Assembly (NCBI GenBank): GCA_002427885.1 | Contig: DIZI01000041.1 | Location: 1 to 64,000, forward strand | Direction: 5' to 3' | DNA length: 64,000 bases | DNA from: Paludibacter sp. UBA6032 | Lineage (GTDB): Bacteria > Bacteroidota > Bacteroidia > Bacteroidales > Paludibacteraceae | Shown: positions 61,838 through 64,000 of the stretch, piece by piece | Layout of the letters: the number at the start of each line of letters is the position of its first letter | How positions within the stretch are numbered: position 1 is the first letter of the stretch | Program-made: the position numbers and the translations under genes | Notes under the pieces: generated by a model | The model's database searches: none | What the model saw: the letters and a program-made list of their open reading frames with translations, nothing else | What the model was told of the DNA's origin: nothing

Positions 61838-63271
61838 ATGCGGTCTATCTCTACGATGATTTTATTATTGTGTTTCAACTATATGTTTTCACAGGACACT
61901 TTGTATATTTATAAAGCCGGCCAGGTAATTTACAAAAACGAAGTAAACAATATTGACAGCATCACGTTCACAAACTTAGTATCAGAACCTGTAATTTCAA
62001 CACTGGACTATATTTACGATATTAATACCATCCCTCAGATTACCCTTGATATTTCAACCGTCGAATGGAACAAACTGTTGTCATACTTCGACCGAAACCC
62101 AAATAACGAAGAATATATAAGCACTGATTTTACTTTCTTAAAAGATGGAAAAACAATCAATCTTACCAATGTTGGATTGCGTATCCGTGGAAATACCAGC
62201 CGGCGACGTCCTGAGGGTAAAACATCTGAAATTCATAATGCTACAAATCCGGATTGGCATCATGCAAGTTTTGGACTGAATTTCAAAAAATACATCAAAG
62301 GTCAGGAAATGGCAGGTGCTGAAAAAATCAACTTAAAATGGTTTAAAGATGACCCGACATACGTCCGGGAAGTTTATTGCTATGAATTATTCGAGCGATT
62401 TGGAGTTTGGACGGCACCTCAATCCAGTTATTGTCGTCTGAGTATCAGAATAAAAGAAGATAACACAACCACTTATTTCGGAGTTTACGAATTACTTGAA
62501 CCTGTTGATAAAGAATATCTCAAAAATCGCCCGGCCAAATTCGCCGATGCGGAAGGTAACCTCTGGAAAGCAAATTGGGGAGCCGATTTAAAAAGCACAG
62601 ACAAATCTAATATGGGCATTGAAAACATTACTTTGACTCAAACCTATACTCCCGTATATGATTTAAAAACAAATACAGAAACATTAGAAACAGCAAAAAA
62701 CCAATTAGTTGATTTTATTACCAACCTGAACACAAAAACCGGAACCGATTTAAAAAACTGGGTTTCTTCGAAAATGGATGTTGATTTATTTCTAAGAACA
62801 TATGCTGCAAACGTTATGTGTGGGATGTGGGATGATTACTGGTGCAATAAAAACAACTTTTATTTTTATTTCGATTCTTCCGGCAAATTCTTCTTCATTC
62901 CTTATGATTACGATAATACCCTGGGAACTTCCGGAATCATCTCCGACTCAGGAAAACAAGATCTTTTAAACTGGGGAAGCAGCTCTAATCCAATGGTTTT
63001 AAAAATCATTAGTATCCCTGAATACAAAGCCTTGTATGTGCAATATATCAAGGAATTATGCAATAGCAATAATGATTTGTTTTTTGTTGATAAAAGTATT
63101 CCCCGCATTTTAAATTGGCAGAATATGATTAAAACCTTTGTGAATAACGATACAAATGAAGATACAGAAATACTCGACAAACCGGCTTCATGGGGAAATT
63201 GCAGTTTCTACCGATTGCTTGATACAAACAATAATTATTTCAAAATAAGAGCAGCCAACATCCAAAATTAA
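61838..63271 (+). CDS. Exported CotH-kinase-family protein
   Basis: 477 residues with a signal peptide (about 1-19). It begins with the short DTLYIYKAGQVIYKNEVNNIDSITF segment common in this phylum, then a CotH domain: LDISTVEWNKLL, VGLRIRGNTSRRRPEGK, GAEKINLKWFKDDPTYVREVYCYELF, TYFGVYELLEPVDKEYL and the metal site GMWDDYWCNKNNFYFYFDS with FFIPYDYDNTLG. CotH proteins are protein kinases of secreted targets. Unlike the larger protein at 49900 it lacks lamin-tail and sorting domains. Precedes the partial polysaccharide-modifying gene by 220 bases. Confidence 0.88.
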   Translation: MRSISTMILLLCFNYMFSQDTLYIYKAGQVIYKNEVNNIDSITFTNLVSEPVISTLDYIYDINTIPQITLDISTVEWNKLLSYFDRNPNNEEYISTDFTFLKDGKTINLTNVGLRIRGNTSRRRPEGKTSEIHNATNPDWHHASFGLNFKKYIKGQEMAGAEKINLKWFKDDPTYVREVYCYELFERFGVWTAPQSSYCRLSIRIKEDNTTTYFGVYELLEPVDKEYLKNRPAKFADAEGNLWKANWGADLKSTDKSNMGIENITLTQTYTPVYDLKTNTETLETAKNQLVDFITNLNTKTGTDLKNWVSSKMDVDLFLRTYAANVMCGMWDDYWCNKNNFYFYFDSSGKFFFIPYDYDNTLGTSGIISDSGKQDLLNWGSSSNPMVLKIISIPEYKALYVQYIKELCNSNNDLFFVDKSIPRILNWQNMIKTFVNNDTNEDTEILDKPASWGNCSFYRLLDTNNNYFKIRAANIQN

Positions 63272-63491
63272 AGGGAATTTGAATCCTGAATATTTCCTTT
63301 CAATAAAAAAAAATAAAAATTGATTTTAAAGTAATTTTATACAATGATATTTAATGAAATAGAGTAATTTTGCAGTTGAAAAATAGAGACTGAAATAATA
63401 GATTCACCTTGCATTTAAGAATTGCTTTTTCGACATACTCAGGAAAAATAATTAACTCATTACATAACTCAGAACAGCTAAATTTATCAAA

Positions 63492-64000
63492 ATGCAAAAA
63501 CAGGTTTTTCAAACCAATTCGGCGACTCGCTGGAAAAGTTTTATTTGGTTTAGTAGAATTCTTTTCGTTTTTTTACTGGTTATATCTGCCTCTGTAGCAA
63601 TATCTTTACTCAACAAACGCAGTTATGATTTAAAAGTATTGACTTATCACGCCAAAAGACTCCCCGACATAAACACCGATAAATCGAAAGCTTATGTATC
63701 AAAGTGGGAAGAAGATGCGTTTGCAAAGCATGTAAAGCAATTCAGAACAAAGAGACCAAAATCATTCTATTACAATAATAATTCCATACCTAAGGAAGTA
63801 AAAAATTTACTACCTGTAAGAGCCGGTTTTTATGTGAATTGGGATCTGAATTCACTAAATTCGCTGCAAAAGAATATTAACCAGTTAAATATGGTCATTC
63901 CCGAATGGCTTTTTCAGACTGGCACAAAGGGGAAAATTCAATCTACAATAGATGAAAACACACTTGAATTTTTACACAAAAACAAAGTTCGTATTCTGCC
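63492..64000 (+). CDS. Polysaccharide deacetylase/glycosyltransferase-type membrane protein (5' part)
   Basis: The frame opens at ATG 63492 and runs beyond the window edge (169 codons here). A single membrane span (about 17-42, FIWFSRILFVFLLVISASVAISLL) is followed by a segment I recognise from the large Bacteroidetes proteins that join a GH18-like domain, a polysaccharide deacetylase and a GT2 glycosyltransferase: VRAGFYVNWDLNSLNSLQKNI then LNMVIPEWLF. Only the N-terminal GH18-like start is present, so this assignment depends on recognition of that part. The frame from 63409 is a different, spurious frame. Confidence 0.7.
   Translation, partial: MQKQVFQTNSATRWKSFIWFSRILFVFLLVISASVAISLLNKRSYDLKVLTYHAKRLPDINTDKSKAYVSKWEEDAFAKHVKQFRTKRPKSFYYNNNSIPKEVKNLLPVRAGFYVNWDLNSLNSLQKNINQLNMVIPEWLFQTGTKGKIQSTIDENTLEFLHKNKVRIL

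Noticed and set aside
63409..63597. 62-residue plus-strand frame before the partial polysaccharide gene
   Set aside because: It overlaps the start of the gene at 63492 in another frame; the latter has a membrane span and recognisable family sequence and continues to the window edge.

Overview
The window is chromosomal DNA of an AT-rich member of the Bacteroidota, most likely order Bacteroidales or a close relative. The signs are a SusC/SusD pair, a hybrid two-component regulator next to glycoside hydrolases, type IX secretion (T9SS) sorting domains, CotH and lamin-tail surface proteins, a three-subunit fumarate reductase/succinate dehydrogenase, and promoters of the TTTG-N19/20-TAnnTTTG type. 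No rRNA, tRNA, CRISPR array or prophage was recognised.

Layout. 1-1900: a membrane-anchored Mrr-like nuclease and a small membrane protein. 2094-5549: frdB/sdhB, frdA/sdhA and the cytochrome b subunit on the minus strand. 5550-6220: a decayed 3' end of a beta-galactosidase gene. 6221-18421: a minus-strand block (PLP lyase/transaminase-fold enzyme, DUF5690 transporter-like protein, phnW, small secreted protein, SusC, SusD, alkaline-phosphatase-superfamily phosphodiesterase) with a divergent pair (HTH-cupin regulator, PhnX-like phosphonatase). Together these look like an outer-membrane-coupled aminoethylphosphonate utilisation locus. 18432-19128: two decayed gene fragments. 19131-33046: a glycan-use region with GH42 and GH43-like enzymes, a large T9SS cargo protein, a hybrid two-component sensor and a GH2 enzyme. 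33227-35588: a small membrane protein, a winged-helix regulator and CreD, with two copies of one palindromic candidate operator.

35881-40609: lipocalin-like lipoprotein, a large AsmA-family protein and an OlsB/GlsB-like N-acyltransferase. 40816-47254: six co-directional genes for exported proteins of largely unknown role; three share a Gly-rich/Ala-heptad motif like that of LPP20/FlgT-type proteins. 47255-53390: a plastic region built from a decayed lamin-tail/CotH tandem array. It holds a truncated gene copy, a RAYT transposase flanked by inverted REP hairpins, a probable toxin tail with an NTF2-fold immunity gene, dispersed repeats and one intact 1094-residue surface protein.

53419-61285: housekeeping genes on the minus strand: Kup potassium transporter, YgbA-like protein, alkaline phosphatase, MerR regulator, LysM lytic transglycosylase, DUF5683 protein, ParB and ParA. 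61838-64000: a CotH-kinase protein and the start of a large polysaccharide deacetylase/glycosyltransferase-type protein cut by the window edge.
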